DNA of 64,000 nt from Owenia fusiformis (taxonomy: Eukaryota; Annelida; Polychaeta; Sabellida; Oweniidae), in contig CAIIXF020000005.1 in the NCBI GenBank assembly GCA_903813345.2, forward strand, positions 13,519,375-13,583,374, given 5' to 3'. The notes beneath the pieces are model-generated. The model was given only the letters and a program-made list of their open reading frames with translations. It was not told the origin of the DNA and made no database searches. Below, one piece after another: positions 47,580 to 60,474 of this stretch. Position numbers and translations under genes: made by a program. Each line of letters begins with the position of its first letter. Position 1 is the stretch's first letter.

Positions 47580-48440
47580 CTGAAACATAAAATGATAACT
47601 CTCAATTAATAAATGAACTCGTGTTTTAAAACCAGAAAACGGCAAGTTACATTACCAATGCCATGCTCTGTAGTATATACGATATTTCCAATGTCTTGAA
47701 AAATACCTCTTTTGAATCAATCAGGTTTATTGAAGGTATTACTGTCAAATGAAAAACAACAACATGTGACATACAAAAGTTAAATTCACGAATACGTATG
47801 CAAGTATTTGCCTGGATATGATATTCATGAATCACTCCGGTAATGCCTATAAAATTGCGCAGATGGATAGAAAAATCTCAAGTGATAAGTATATTTCAAG
47901 GATCGTTTAATATGATAGTGCTTATCATCTCAAACAATTCATATCGAATGTAAAACACATTTGTTATGTATGATAGTGCTTATCGCCTCAAACAATTCAT
48001 AATTAATTAATTAAAATACTTTTGCTTTACTGCTAGCTTATGTGTGTGGCATTTTTTTATCCATCGTTTCGAATCGCCATATTCTTTGTTGACCATGGAT
48101 CACGATCGTTATCCTAATTGCCGACGGCCTGGCAAAAGTCATGTGTCCGTAACGTCCATAAAAATGATATATTAAAGTAATAATTTCGAGGTCCGGTTAC
48201 TTCTGATGGTGTTGGCTGTGCTGTATATTTTTGGTTTCCGGCGTCGCGTCATAATTTTATTTTATGGCCTAGCTGAAGGGTTATCTCCTTGTAAGCAAAC
48301 ACCTTGTAGCGCTATACGTTGATTACAATGTGATCTTCACTTAATGTGCATTTGCAAAGAGTTACATCAGTATATTTCCTTATTATCTCCAGCAATATCT
48401 GCGCGCAGGGTACTGCTTGAATTATATTGTTAACAATAAG

Positions 48441-48722
48441 GAGGATTGGCTCCCAGGGACGCAACTCGATATTTTCCAACAATGAAAATGTCAGAATGTC
48501 GTTATTTTCTGACATTATGACTAGAAAAACAACAGTCAACAGTCCAAAAGTTTCGAAACAATATCTCGATCACCTCTTGCGTGTTTTGGAAATTTTGTTA
48601 GGAAAAAAGACCAAATCTCGCGATTCAAATTCTGAAGTGAAAAAAAGGCGGCTGTTTGAATTCGAATTTTGTTATCACAACATGTCCAGAATATCGCGTT
48701 TGCACCCTGGGAGCCAATCCTC
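48441..48722. mobile_element. MITE, 282 bp, GAGGATTGGCTCCCAGGG ends
   Basis: Left end GAGGATTGGCTCCCAGGG, right end CCCTGGGAGCCAATCCTC; pairing continues weakly inward (CGATATT/AATATCG). It contains open frames on both strands with no recognisable protein. Confidence 0.75.
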
Positions 48723-49004
48723 ATTGGGTTACAAACGGACAATTTCCAAATCAATCAGATCTTGAATGTTATATGCGATGTTAAATAAGATGCATTCGTA
48801 TTTCATACTTCTACAATGCATTCTATATTCGTTAATGCTCAGTTAAATTGTTTGATTTTGTATCTTAAAGTTAGTAAATGGTAATACGGATTTACAATAC
48901 GTTAAACTTTAGAAGTATAAATCGTCTACAATGTGTTTTGAATCCCTATAAAGAAATTTACAATGTGATTAATTTGAGAAACAGAATCCTGCATTTAATA
49001 TATG

Positions 49005-49896
49005 CACCCTTGGTATACGCAGCTAACGAAAATTGACCGGTACGGGTCAAAAGCTGGACCGGTACGGGTTAACGGTTTTATTTGAATTTAAAATAGCCAT
49101 AACTTGCTCAATATTGACTTCCTCGTGTCTAATTTGAAATATATGATTCCTCCCGATGCTTTGAGGTACCCCAATTTTTTACAGATTTTTAAACGGACCA
49201 AAACTCTCTAAATGCGCATTTATGCTCTTTTCTCTCGAGAACGACTGTCTCATTTTCACGATAACTTTTATTTAGTACTTCTAACATATACGATCTATTT
49301 TTCCCCATCAAGGTATGATGTAAATGACATGATATTTACATCTTGTGAGTTTCAATGACGCGCGTTTGATTTTTTATAAAAAATGCCAAACTTTGTGACA
49401 AAGAATTTCATCCTGCTTGCAGCGAGAAGACGGACCGGTTCGGGGCAATCTGCTTGCAGTGAGAAGACGGACCGGTTCGGGGCAATAGCTGATGGAATTC
49501 TTTGTCACAAAGTTTGGCATTTTTTATAAAATCAAACGCGCGTCATTGAAACTCACAAGATGTAAATAGCATGTCATTTACATCATACCTTGATGGGGAA
49601 AAATAGATCTTATATGTTAGAAGAACTAAATAAAAGTTATCGTGAAAATGAGACAGTCGTTCTCGAGAGAAAAGAGCATAAATGCGCATTTAGAGAGTTT
49701 TGGTCCGTTTAAAAATCTGTAAAAAATTGGGGCACTTAAAAGCATCGGGAGGTATCATATATTTCAAATTAGACACGAGGAAGTCAATATTGAGCAAGTT
49801 ATGGCTGTTTTAAATTCAAATAAAACCGTTAACCCGTACCGGTCCAGCTTTTGACCCGTACCGGTCAATTTTCGTTAGCTGCGTATACCAAGGGTG
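49005..49896. mobile_element. Giant near-perfect foldback element, 892 bp, with ATATG target duplication
   Basis: Arms of about 400 bp begin CACCCTTGGTATACGC and end GCGTATACCAAGGGTG; identity looks above 97%. The spacer of about 90 bp contains a tandem duplication of GAGAAGACGGACCGGTTCGG. Direct ATATG flanks (49000-49004 and 49897-49901) are a clean 5-bp target duplication. No protein-coding potential. It would form a very long hairpin if transcribed. Confidence 0.9.
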
Positions 49897-50509
49897 ATAT
49901 GAGACCTTTAATAACTATTCATACATAGCTAGACCAAAGTGTCTAATTCCAACCAAATCGAACACAGTATTCCATATAACTGTACTGCATTATATAACCA
50001 ATAACTCACCCAAGGTCATTCGTTAAATGGTTGTCAAGGTGACAACTTGACTTTACAGATTGAAATTGATGCTTTGCCAACTTGACCATTGCAAAAAGTC
50101 TTTCTGAAAATATGTTCTTTTAGTGATGTCGAATCTCGTAGGTGATTCCGTTGAAAATATTTTGCAATGAGTGAATTTTAAGCCCAAGACTTGATACACT
50201 GTGGCTGAGACTGAGAGACTAAAAATGGTTTCTACAACTGCGCATAAGTATTAACGTTTGCTTCGAGGTTTAATGAATGCGTTGAAATCGTAATGGAATA
50301 AAATCTATGTGAAAATAGTTTGTCACATCTCAATAAATATGATTTAATTAATAATACCGAAAATAGTTCATAATATTGCAGTAAATGATAAATCTGTTCG
50401 CCTTATTGCAAATCTTTACATGCCTCACGCGTCGATTACAATCTGACAGAATACTGCAAGTTTGTATTTTACTGCAAGTCATCGCTTTATTCTCTCGGGA
50501 GGTATTTCT

Positions 50510-50857
50510 TATAATGCCATGGAAAAAGGTTATCTCCAAAGAACTCTCATATGGAGAAATCATGCTTTTCGTCAAATGTCAATTTTATACCCAACCCTGC
50601 AGTTGATCACGTTTTTATTATTGCACGTTGAATTGCGGTTGTTTTTATATCCAATAGCACGCGTTTTGAATTTTGCACGTCAACGTCTAGTTTGGTTTTT
50701 AACGATTTAATGTCCGGTGTATTGATTGTTCCTTCTAATGTCATGGAAAAACTGTCTCACAAGAACTCCATTCTAAAGAAATCATGCTTCCCGTCAAGTT
50801 CAATTTTATACCCAACCCTGCAGTTGATCACGTTTTTATTATTGCACGTCAATAGCC
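50510..50857. repeat. Tandem duplication of flanking sequence, second copy split by the big transposon
   Basis: The block with CATGGAAAAA, CAATTTTATACCCAACCCTG and TGATCACGTTTTTATTATTG occurs at about 50516-50624 and again at about 50741-50847. What follows the first copy (GGTTGTTTTTATATCC at about 50637) follows the second copy only after the transposon, at about 58751. Confidence 0.75.
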
Positions 50858-52133
50858 TACTCAGGGACCCAGGCTGAATATTTTGGGTATTGAATATTGG
50901 AGAGTATTACGCGAGATTTTTTCATTTTCTTGTTGGAAAATAAGTTATTTTTGTGATAGGGGGTGATATCTAGTGTTTGAGACTTGCGAAAATTAGATAT
51001 CCTCATCTTTATACCCCCACCCTATTATTTTAGGGGGGTCAGAAGGAAAATAAACTTTAATATATAACTTCGGAAGTATATAAAGTACCAACTTCATTTT
51101 TTCACCAAAATTTATAAAATGACATCAGTAATGGGGAAAAAAATATTTTGAAACAAAAAAAGCTAATTTGCATAATTTAACCCTTAAACCGCCATAAAAA
51201 CGGTTAAATGGCGGAGTGATGATGCATAATTTTTACTGTAATTGCCTTCATATGATGTTATAACTTATGAAATAATTCCTAAAAATGCATTCATATATGT
51301 ATAACAGATGTGCAAAATATAAAAAGTGTAACTTACATAACGATTGTGAAAAAAATTAATCCCCAACCCAGATATTCGGGGGGGGGGGTCAAATTAACAT
51401 GAACTTATTTCGTAAGTTTGGAACCATATAAGATACAAGTATAATTTTTTCACCAAAATAACATCAGTAATTTAGAAAAGTTATTTTGATATGCAAATAA
51501 GCTAATTTGCACAATTTAACCCTTAAACAGTTATAAAACTGTTAAATGACAAAGTGATAATATACGACATTTACTGTAATTGACTTCCTATGAAGTTATA
51601 ACTTATGAGATAATTGCAAGAAATATATTTTCATGGGGTATGCACAATATAAAAAGAGTATCTTGTATAATGATAGCAAAAAGAATCTTACACCCTACTC
51701 CAATATTTTGAGAAGGGGGGGGGGGGGTTAATGAAAATAAACTTTAATTTTTAACTTTGAAATCGTATAAGATAAAACTTAGAAATCGCATCAAGAAATG
51801 TTAGGTGGGGACAATGCTATATTTCAATATAAAAACAAACTATTTTGCATAATTTAACCTTTAAACAGTCATGAAAATCATTATGAGGCAAAGTGGTTCT
51901 ATACTTAAACTGACTTAACATGAAGTTATAACTTTGACAATATATCCTCTCTCAATAATAGTAACTTGCAGTGTTTCAGAATAATTCTTAAAAAGGTTAC
52001 CATAAATTACCACAAATTCAGACTTGTATTGAACCATATTCATAGTCACTGTCAATTGTTAGGACTGATGTGATATTCTAGTTTGGAGATATTTGGTGCA
52101 GTGAAAATTTCATATCTCTTTTGGTTAATCCAC

Positions 52134-55100
52134 TTATTCCCTTCCACACTCACTTTCCTTTGAGCCGCATGAACATGCAGCTAAACATTCTGTACCTGCA
52201 GTGGCACATGGGCAAGTGGTTAAACATAATGCTTTACCCTTGTATCGTTTGCACGCGCAATTTGACTTTGGGATTTTTGTCATATCAGGTTTTGGTTTTT
52301 TGGTCATTTTAATGGTCTGAAGAGTACCATCAACCACTTGACGTCCAAATCCATTCCACGGTTCTGGGATCTCAAAAAGAGGCTTGTCTGCATTTTTTGA
52401 AATGTATAATTGATATAAACCCCTGCTTGCATGATGCAAAAATGCATCTTCAGTTGGTGGTAACGTTCTGATGTCATTTTTGGATCCTGCAAACAGGTGT
52501 TCTCGTAATACATCCAAAGATTTGAAGGCTGGTTTGTTATAAAGAGATGTTATGATGAGTCTAACATCCCGTATAACCTCGTCGGTTATCTCCCAGCCTT
52601 CTTCACCATAGTTTGCAATTGATTCAAGCTTGTTCTCCCTGATAAGGGTCAGAGCAACTTTAAAAGCCTTCTTTTTCCCCTTGCTGAAGATATGGCTCAC
52701 TGTATCACACCCTGTCACTATATACACTGCTAGCAAGCAGGATGCAATGTGTTTGGCTGTTTTGTTTAATTTGCAACTAATTTCCCAAATAAGGGAATGT
52801 ATGGGAATGAAATTCCCCATTCTGTGAATCCATAATTCTGTAGTTTTGCATTTGATATAGTGATACAAGCACATCATTACCACATCTGTGTCATCAGATT
52901 GTACAACGATTCTCTGAATGTGGAAGCTGTCTACACATACCTTAATGTGGGACATGATGCGAGTATCTGCTTCTTCATGGTCAGCACAGTCAAGTTCAGG
53001 CATTTCATTTACAGACTCTGATGTTATTGCTATTGTCTTTGTTGAACTCTTAGATGTGCCTCCCATTACTAGTGTAACTGGACCCAGTTTTTCTCTCTGT
53101 TCCTGTTTCTGCCATTCTGTTGTCAGATAATCCAAAAGATTTACCTTTGATTTCTCATTGGCCATAAGTTTAACCCAAGAGGGAAGCATGACACCATTGG
53201 CAGGCACATATTCTGCTGCTTTCATTTTGGATCTTTTTTCCCGCTCTTCGTGTTTCAAACTTTTCTCAGGACCAAAATCATAGCGATCTCCAATGAAATG
53301 GATTAGCATGCATCCAGCTGGTTTCATTTGTAATATTTTCTCAATGTAAACATCCCTCAAGTCTTCATAGGTGCCCGCACCAAGATTTCGAAATCGCTGT
53401 ATAAAGGCCATGCCATCGACAATGAGAGCACTGTTGATTTCTGATGCTGGGAGGTGGTAGGTTTCTTCTAGATTTGAAAATTTGGCTAGTTCTTTGAAGT
53501 AGTCACTCTTACACCCCTTTCGCATTTTTATAGTACTGTTTTGTGGGTCAGGCTCAAACAGGGAAGATGGGTAATGTGTCCATTCATGGCTAAATGATTC
53601 AGTCCTCACTTCTCGCCTTTTGTCACCAGCTACAAAACACAGGGAACGAGTTACAGAAGTCTCATCTTCATATATCTTTTTAATGTGTACTTTTTTCTTT
53701 GATTTCATTGGTTCAGCAAAAGGTGTGACTGTAGGAGAAGTTATTTTGTTGTGATTGTTCTGTCTGGCTTGTTCAATGGCTTCTATACCCTTTTCACTGG
53801 CAAAGGCTAGACTCGTATCAGGGGATTTCTGCCCAGTTGATATATTGATAAGGGCTTCCTCATTGTCTGAGAATGGATTTATCATCTCGGCTTTGATCAT
53901 AGTCTTGATTCTTGATATAATGACCATTTCTTCTTTGGCAGTACTATTACTTGAGAACTTCTGCTCACCATCCATGTGTGCCATTGATTTTACATTGTCT
54001 GCTGCACCTGTCATGAATGGCACAGACCTGATGTATTTCTCTCTAGCATTTGTGTTGAGACTTACTCCCTTGAATAGTGAAGTTTTGCCTTCTCTATTGT
54101 AAGTTTGTTCTAACCCCATGTCAGTCCAAACTCCATTAAATTTACCTTTAGACTGTCTCACATTGAACTTGCCTTCTAGGAATTGAAGGTATGTCGCTGG
54201 GTGTGTTGTAGGGAGTTGTCTCATCTCATGTAGATATTGTGGCAAACATGCCATGTAATTGTGATGTTTTGCTGCAACCACAATAGGTATCATTTTCTCC
54301 ACTTCATTCAGATGCTGCTCCCATATTCCTTTGCGTTCAGCCTCGATGTACCCAAGGATGATTGCCACCATATCAATGTATGAGTTCCAGTATTTCCCGG
54401 TAGTAGACAGAGTTTGGGTAAAATCTTTCCACAGTTGATTTATATCAGTGGATTGTACAAACTCCATAATAGTGTGAAGGTTCTCCTCTGACACAAGCTC
54501 TGCAAACTCACATAGATGATCTGCCAAACCACTTAATACATCAGTATTACCATTCTGCTCAAGCCAATGCTCAAATGCCTCCCATTTCAAGCTAAAGAAT
54601 GCTTCTCCAACAATTGAATGGCATCTTACCATCTTGTAGTAATCACCCCCTGCTATAACCTTGTTTGCTGTTCCTCTCTTACAAAGTTCAGACTTTTCTA
54701 TTATATCTTCCAGTCCACTGTCTTTCATCAGTCTTCCAACAGCTCCCATGTAGTTTGAAAGAATATGAAATCCTCCTAGTCGCTTAACAATCCTACCATA
54801 TTTCATTGGGAACTTGGCAGCAAGTGCTTTGACTATATCATAAATTGCTTGATCAGCAGTTACAACGACATCCCGATTCTCTAGGAAGGCTGCACTTTCT
54901 ATGCAATAATCAAGTGATTTCTGAACAATGTCAGGATTGGTTGGTGATTCTGGAAAGCATGGACCATATCCTTGAATCGTTGCCTCTAGAATAGGATTTA
55001 GATCTTTGTTCATTTCCTTCCAGGTAAATTGTGATGTGTGGTCAGCTGGTAAAAGGTTTGTTGGTATCAGCCTTGTCAGCATGAATATGATATTAGCATC

Positions 55101-57254
55101 ATCTAACCTGTGTACCAGTGAATCACGTGTCAAGTTAGGGAACATTTCCTGATCCAACAGTCTAGTCTTCCTTCGATCCTTAATACCAACAAAGGACATA
55201 TCTGCTCTAAAGGGTTGAGGAGTCTCTACAGTCACCTTGCGTGTTCTTTGGCTTGGTATTATTGTGACAGGGTCTTCAGTCGGGTTTACATTGTCACCAT
55301 ACTGATAAAGTATATGTGTTGTTGCATTCAAAGTAGTCCCATCTTTGGTGTTCTCCTGAAAATTCAGGTTATCAAAAGCAAATTGTGTAAAGCTACCTAC
55401 TTTCATGTTTTGAGGAATGAAAACACCTGCTATTTGAGTATTTTCATTTGCCTGATCTGCAGCATTTGTAATAACTCTTTGAACATCATTGTAGCCTGCG
55501 CTGTTACCAAACCTGTTTAACAATGTTATGATATCTTTACTGCGAGTTTGCTTGAAAACATAGAGACCTATGCCAATATGTTTTGGTATTGTGGTTGATA
55601 TTCCTAAGGTGCTACCCATGATGTCTTGACAGACATTAAGAACCCTTTCATGCAACATTTGATCTAATTCAACACGCCCAGACTTTGAAAATTCACAGTT
55701 AGTGATTAAATATGCTACATGATTATACAAGTCTGTGGTAACAAGTCTGTTTGCACAGTCATAAGATATCATTGATTCAGATGTGGAATTCACAACTTTT
55801 GTATGGTCTCTTAGTCCAGCTTGGATTGATTTAGCCACATGGTAAGATTCACGATCGAGGTTTGTAACTGACTCAGCCTCCCCTTGTTCTTCTATAGCTA
55901 TTTCAACATCATTGTCAGTAGATTCTGAAAACATGAACATGAATATGTCAAATGAGTTTTACACTCCTATTTATAGGTATCTTAGCTAAATAAAAAAGAT
56001 TTATATGTTTCGACAATGATGGTCTACAACAAGCTGTTTATCCAATAAAATCAGAATTTAGATAACATTCTGGTTGAAAAACTTCCAATTTAGGAAAAGA
56101 CCAACAATGGTTTAATTATATATTATATATCATTGAATGGAATTATGTCAAAAAAAGAAATGAATTAGGTAATATCATGCAAAAAGTCACCTGCCATTTG
56201 TAACAGATGCTGACTGCTGAACACCAACTGGAAAACTCTGACCAATAGAGACTATAACAAAAAACTGATTGAATCAAAGTATAAACATACCATCACTCCC
56301 ATTTGTAGCATCCACATCATCACTCAGTGCATGCCTCACAGTATCCAGCTCGTTATATGATAGATCAGCAAGCGTAACAACAAATGATTTATTCTTCCCA
56401 AACAAATAATGGAAAGATAGTACATCACTCCCAAAATGTGCTAACAAACGGGATTTCATATTACCATTGGTATATGCCATTCCTCCATCAACTCCACAAA
56501 GTTCCATATAATGCTGATATTGTTCAGTTATTTTATCAATGAAAATACCTTCTTTTTTCTTTAAGACTGGATAGATTTTTTCAAGTAGCAGTTCAAATGC
56601 AGAGTCTAATTTACTGGTACTTCCTTTAGGAACCTTGCTTGTTTCAGGCTTTTGATTCATGAATTTCACCATACATAGCTTATGATAACTAAAGTCGTCT
56701 GCAATCAAATCTGCACATTCGTTTCCATGACCTTGTATTCGTATCAATAATTTTTCATCTTGAATAAGTTTTGCTTGATTATGAATTCTGACTTGCTTTT
56801 CGGATTCTGCAACTTTATACATGGTACGGGACCCCTTTCTGTCTCTTTCCTTTTCACATAGGAAACAGACTTGTTTCTTAGATTTCAGTTTGGTTGACTC
56901 TCTACTAATAGTCTTGCCTAACATACTTGGTGACGTTTTCCCATCGTTATTTTCATTAACTTGCTCAGTTGATTTTCTTCGCTTTGGCACAGTAATCTTG
57001 ACATTGATTTCATCAAGGTGTCTTTTCAGGGTAAACACAGAGTAACATGTCTTGTGGTACATAGGAGTCATTGCCAAGAATCCAGTTTTGTTGTCAATAT
57101 GAGAATTCTGGAGCCTCTCATATATCTCAGTGTTTTCATGTTTTCTTATATCCAAAGCATGATTAAAAGTATCATAGCCTTTTGATGTTAAATGCCTCAA
57201 AGGTTCATTGTCCGCTCGACTCTCCTGACAAATAATGCATTTTGTAGGGTCCAT
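52134..57254 (-). CDS. Transposon-encoded protein: zinc knuckles, DDE-like region, XPG/FEN1-like nuclease, CXC tail
   Basis: Two exons, 56291-57254 and 52134-55924, join as AGTGATG|GTATGT ... TTTTCAG|AATCT to give 1584 residues without interruption. The N-terminus has two similar Cys/His units, CIICQ...YHKTC (from residue 6) and CFLCEK...YHKLC (about 129-194). In exon 2, VTADQAIYDIV, LGGFHILSNYMGAVGRLMK and GEAFFSLKWEAF look like the catalytic stretch of an RNase-H-fold DDE transposase. Further on, IVDGMAF, FIGDRYDFG, EADTRIMSH, QSDDTDVVM and TGCDTVSHIFSKGKK match the acidic-motif order of XPG/FEN1-type nucleases. The last 45 residues hold a CACKR...CLTTCPC...CLAACSC array like tesmin/TSO1 CXC DNA-binding domains. 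Likely role: cutting and joining the element's own ends, with the Cys regions contacting DNA (inference). Confidence 0.8.
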
Positions 57255-58000
57255 TATTTAAAGTGTGGAACTTGCCATAGTTTATCTTGATTCTGGATAG
57301 TCCATAATATCTGCATAGAACCTGAAATAAGGTATCAACGTGTTCTTGTTACCCATTGTATACATGTAGACCATTGTATATGGCATCAATGGTTGTCAAT
57401 GTACACATTTCTCAAACCATGATCTAACATCAATCATTAAACGATTCATATTGTATATATTATTCATATATATATATTCAAATTGCAATTTGACACACAA
57501 ACCTATCATGGCCAGATTCTGCCATCTACTTGAGTCATTTAAGCCACTCATAACAACAACTCGTACTCATTTCATTCTGTTTTAAACATCACATAAAATT
57601 CAGATCTTAAATCATCAAAGTGATTATTATTCGAAAATACAGAATGGCATAAGGTATCCATATCATAGGAGGCACAAGGGATGCACTTGAGAAAGAAGAA
57701 AATGATACAAATGTTGACTAGAAGTAGAGAACATACCTGATAATAAAGGTACATCCAACAGTGACTTCCTGCATGATGACTGCTGGGGAGTGTCAAAGAC
57801 ACCATACAGTATCTACTCTTTTAAAACAAGTTATGACAGGACACTGACTGTTTCTATGTGAGCTACATTAGGCATGCAGTTTGATTAAATAATATAACCA
57901 GTTTAATTAACTGTTAGCAATTATAAACAAGTGCAAATCTACATGATAGCAGCAATGCATATCTCTTATCTCCTTTGTTAAAGCAAGGGAAGTCAATTTA
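57255..58000. other. Leader region of the transposon gene
   Basis: Between the start codon of the transposon protein and the right subterminal repeats. Probably promoter and 5' UTR. No recognisable coding exon. Confidence 0.4.
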
Positions 58001-58735
58001 AAAAATGTGGTAGATTATCACTTTGCGGATAAACAGTTTTATGACCATTTATGGATTACATTATGCAAATTAGCTTATTGTTATATCAAAACAGTTTTCA
58101 TCCATTTATGATGTCATGGCATAAATTTTGGTGACGAAATTAAGTTTGTATCTTATATGGTTCCAAACTTATGAACGAAGTTCATTTTCAATTGACCCCC
58201 CCCTCAAATATCTGGGTTGGGGAGTATTTTTTTTCACAGTCGTTATGTAAGATACACTTCTTATATTTTGCACATCTGTTATACATACATGGATGCATTT
58301 ATAGGAATTATTTCATAAGTTATAACATCATATGAAGGCAATTACAGTAAATGTCGTTTACAATCACTTCATCATTTTACCGTTTTTATGGCAGTTTAAG
58401 GGTTAAAATATGCAAATTAGCTTATTTTTGTAACAAAATATTTTTTTATCAATTATTGATGTTATTTTATAAATTTTGGTGAAAAAATTAAGTTTGTACC
58501 TCATATACTTTCAAAGTTATGAATTAAAGTTTATTTTCCTCCCGACCCCCCTAAAATAATAGGGTGGGGGTATAAAGATGAGGATATCTTATTTTCGCAA
58601 GTCTCAAACTCTAGATATCACCCCACATCATAAAGGCAACTTATTTTCCAACAAGAAAATGAAAAAATCTCGCGTAATACTTTCAAATATCCATTTTCAC
58701 TTTCTAGCTGTTTCTCAGAACTTGGGTCCCTGAGT

Positions 58736-59833
58736 ATGTATTGTTTTAACGGTTGTTTTTATATCCAACGGCACTTTGAATAATGCACGTAAAGTCTATT
58801 CTCATTGCACTCTTGGGTGCTATAATTGTGATCAATTTTCCGGGCGAGATGGCGGTCGGTCGGTCGGTTTCCAGCCAAACCGTTTCAGGGATCCATCTGA
58901 AATCTTTGGGGATGTTTCTTAGTATGAAGGTCTACAACTGATTAGTTTTGGGGCATTTTGGGGTAAATGTTAGGGGTGGGAGGTGGGAGGGAGGGTTCAA
59001 GCACCCCCTTGCAAAAGCTGGCTAAGGGCCTAATACACACCATGTTTCTAGTCTAATTATTTTAAAGGTTTGTTGGTAGTGCAATATCTCTTTCATAGCA
59101 ATCCTAATCAGTAAATTGGGGAATAATATAAATAAAATGTCAATGGAACGATTGTTAAAATTGTGCTTTTCTCAATTATTTTTTATCCCTCTGTCTGGTA
59201 TTTCATTTTTGTTAATATACTTTGAGTGATTCCGCATATGTCAATAAATGTTCAGATGTCTATATAGTTTAGATTCATCACATTTATTGTTTTTATAAAG
59301 CAGTATTTCATTAACAATTCGGTTTATTATACCCTCCGGACCCAATTGTAGATTTCTTCATTAATTTTTATGGTACACTGCTGAATATAATATTAAACAT
59401 AGTACTATGTTCCAAGTTTAATTATTTCCCTCCAATATACAGTATACACTTACGTATTACTGTATGGCAAAACGGGATAAATAATATTATATATTTTATT
59501 TCCCCAAAAAATATTTAGAGAAATATAATTTTCATAGTAATCAAAAGTTGAGAGACCCGAAGCAAACATATAATAAACTATCAACGATTTTTGTGTTGTT
59601 AACTTTTTATTCTCCTTTATTAACTATTTTGAAAATGATTTTTGGTCACTATGGCAACTGCTTTTTTTAAAGTTAAGATTTTCAAAGGGATAGTCTTTAA
59701 GGAGTTAATTAAATGCCATTAAATGTTGCCTTATCTTTGTAAATGTCATAAAAAAAAATCGAAAAACTAAAAATATGAGAACTTTATGACTACCCCTCCT
59801 ATAGTAAGTTATTTAATTCTAACGTTATTTCAG
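58736..59833. other. Intergenic, no firm gene
   Basis: Starts with the continuation of the split tandem copy (GGTTGTTTTTATATCC). A GGTC microsatellite with GATGGCGGTCGGTCGG at about 58848 opens a dispersed-looking repeat. Confidence 0.4.
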
Positions 59834-59902
59834 GATTCCATCCACGTCTTTTGTTAATTGCTACAGATGCTGAATGTGATAGTTTGGATGCAGAGCAAGA
59901 TA
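59834..59902 (+). CDS. Possible isolated 69-nt exon (integrin-beta/VWA-like?)
   Basis: Bounded by ACGTTATTTCAG and GATA|GTAAGT, and open in only one frame, where it reads FHPRLLLIATDAECDSLDAEQD. The RLLLIATDAE stretch resembles the strand before the metal site loop in integrin-beta A domains (RLLVFSTDA...). No neighbouring exons were recognised, so it may be a relic or a chance match. The following text has an AATG microsatellite (about 59934-59950). Confidence 0.25.
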
Positions 59903-60474
59903 GTAAGTAGCTAGGAGCATACGGACTAGGCGAATGAATGAATGAATGAGTGATAGAAAGACAAGTGATAGAACAAATGATTGACTAGCTGTTTCCAAAC
60001 GTGAATGTGTTTTAAAATGAAATAGTAACCTATTTTTTCTTTATTGGCATTACATAAACATCCCTGCCTTTGGCTACTGATTTCATGCATTGCTATACAT
60101 TTCGGTATTTAGCATATTCATAAGAATAATATAAACAAAGCTACTGGTGGTAACGTTTCAAACATTGTCAGTCACATTTTCAAATCAAAATGACAGGTGT
60201 GACAGGTGTGACAGGTATCATACTTTCGACTTAGAGAGAGTGTATATGGCAGTTCATTTGCACACAAACATTATGGCAGATTTTATGTCTTTTCTCCAAT
60301 ACAAGCCATGTTCGATAGGGTTGTTGTGACAGTCATTTTGGAATCATTAATCAATTGCTTGGTTTCTTCATATCGACCAATAAAGCTGTTTTAAGCAATG
60401 CAAATGAAAAAATGTTAGAGTGTACTCCTACCTAACTGCACATTAGAAGAACACACCATAATAACTTTCAATTT

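Larger units (their letters stand above)
50858..58735 (-). mobile_element. 7.9-kb DNA transposon with long TIRs, Academ-like
   Basis: Ends TACTCAGGGACCC (left) and GGGTCCCTGAGTA (right). After a diverged stretch of about 50 bp, the inverted repeat resumes at GTATTACGCGAG and continues for more than 200 bp at roughly 90-95% identity, through GGTGATATCTAGAG and CCACCCTATTATTTTAGGGG. Inside both ends are subterminal repeat units of about 300 bp with AATTTAACCCTTAAAC and ATGATGTTATAACTTATGA (three on the left, two on the right). The flanking TA could be a 2-bp target duplication or part of the TIR. The only gene is the minus-strand one at 52134-57254. A DDE-like region plus an XPG-like nuclease in one protein is, as I recall, reported for the AcademX branch of Academ; the assignment is tentative. 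Confidence 0.8.

Noticed and set aside
48427-48765. 112-residue open frame as a gene
   Set aside because: It coincides with the MITE at 48441-48722, and its frames on both strands are explained by the element.
52121-55520. Several plus-strand frames of 63-115 residues across the transposon gene
   Set aside because: All are antisense shadows of the long minus-strand frame and have no protein features of their own.
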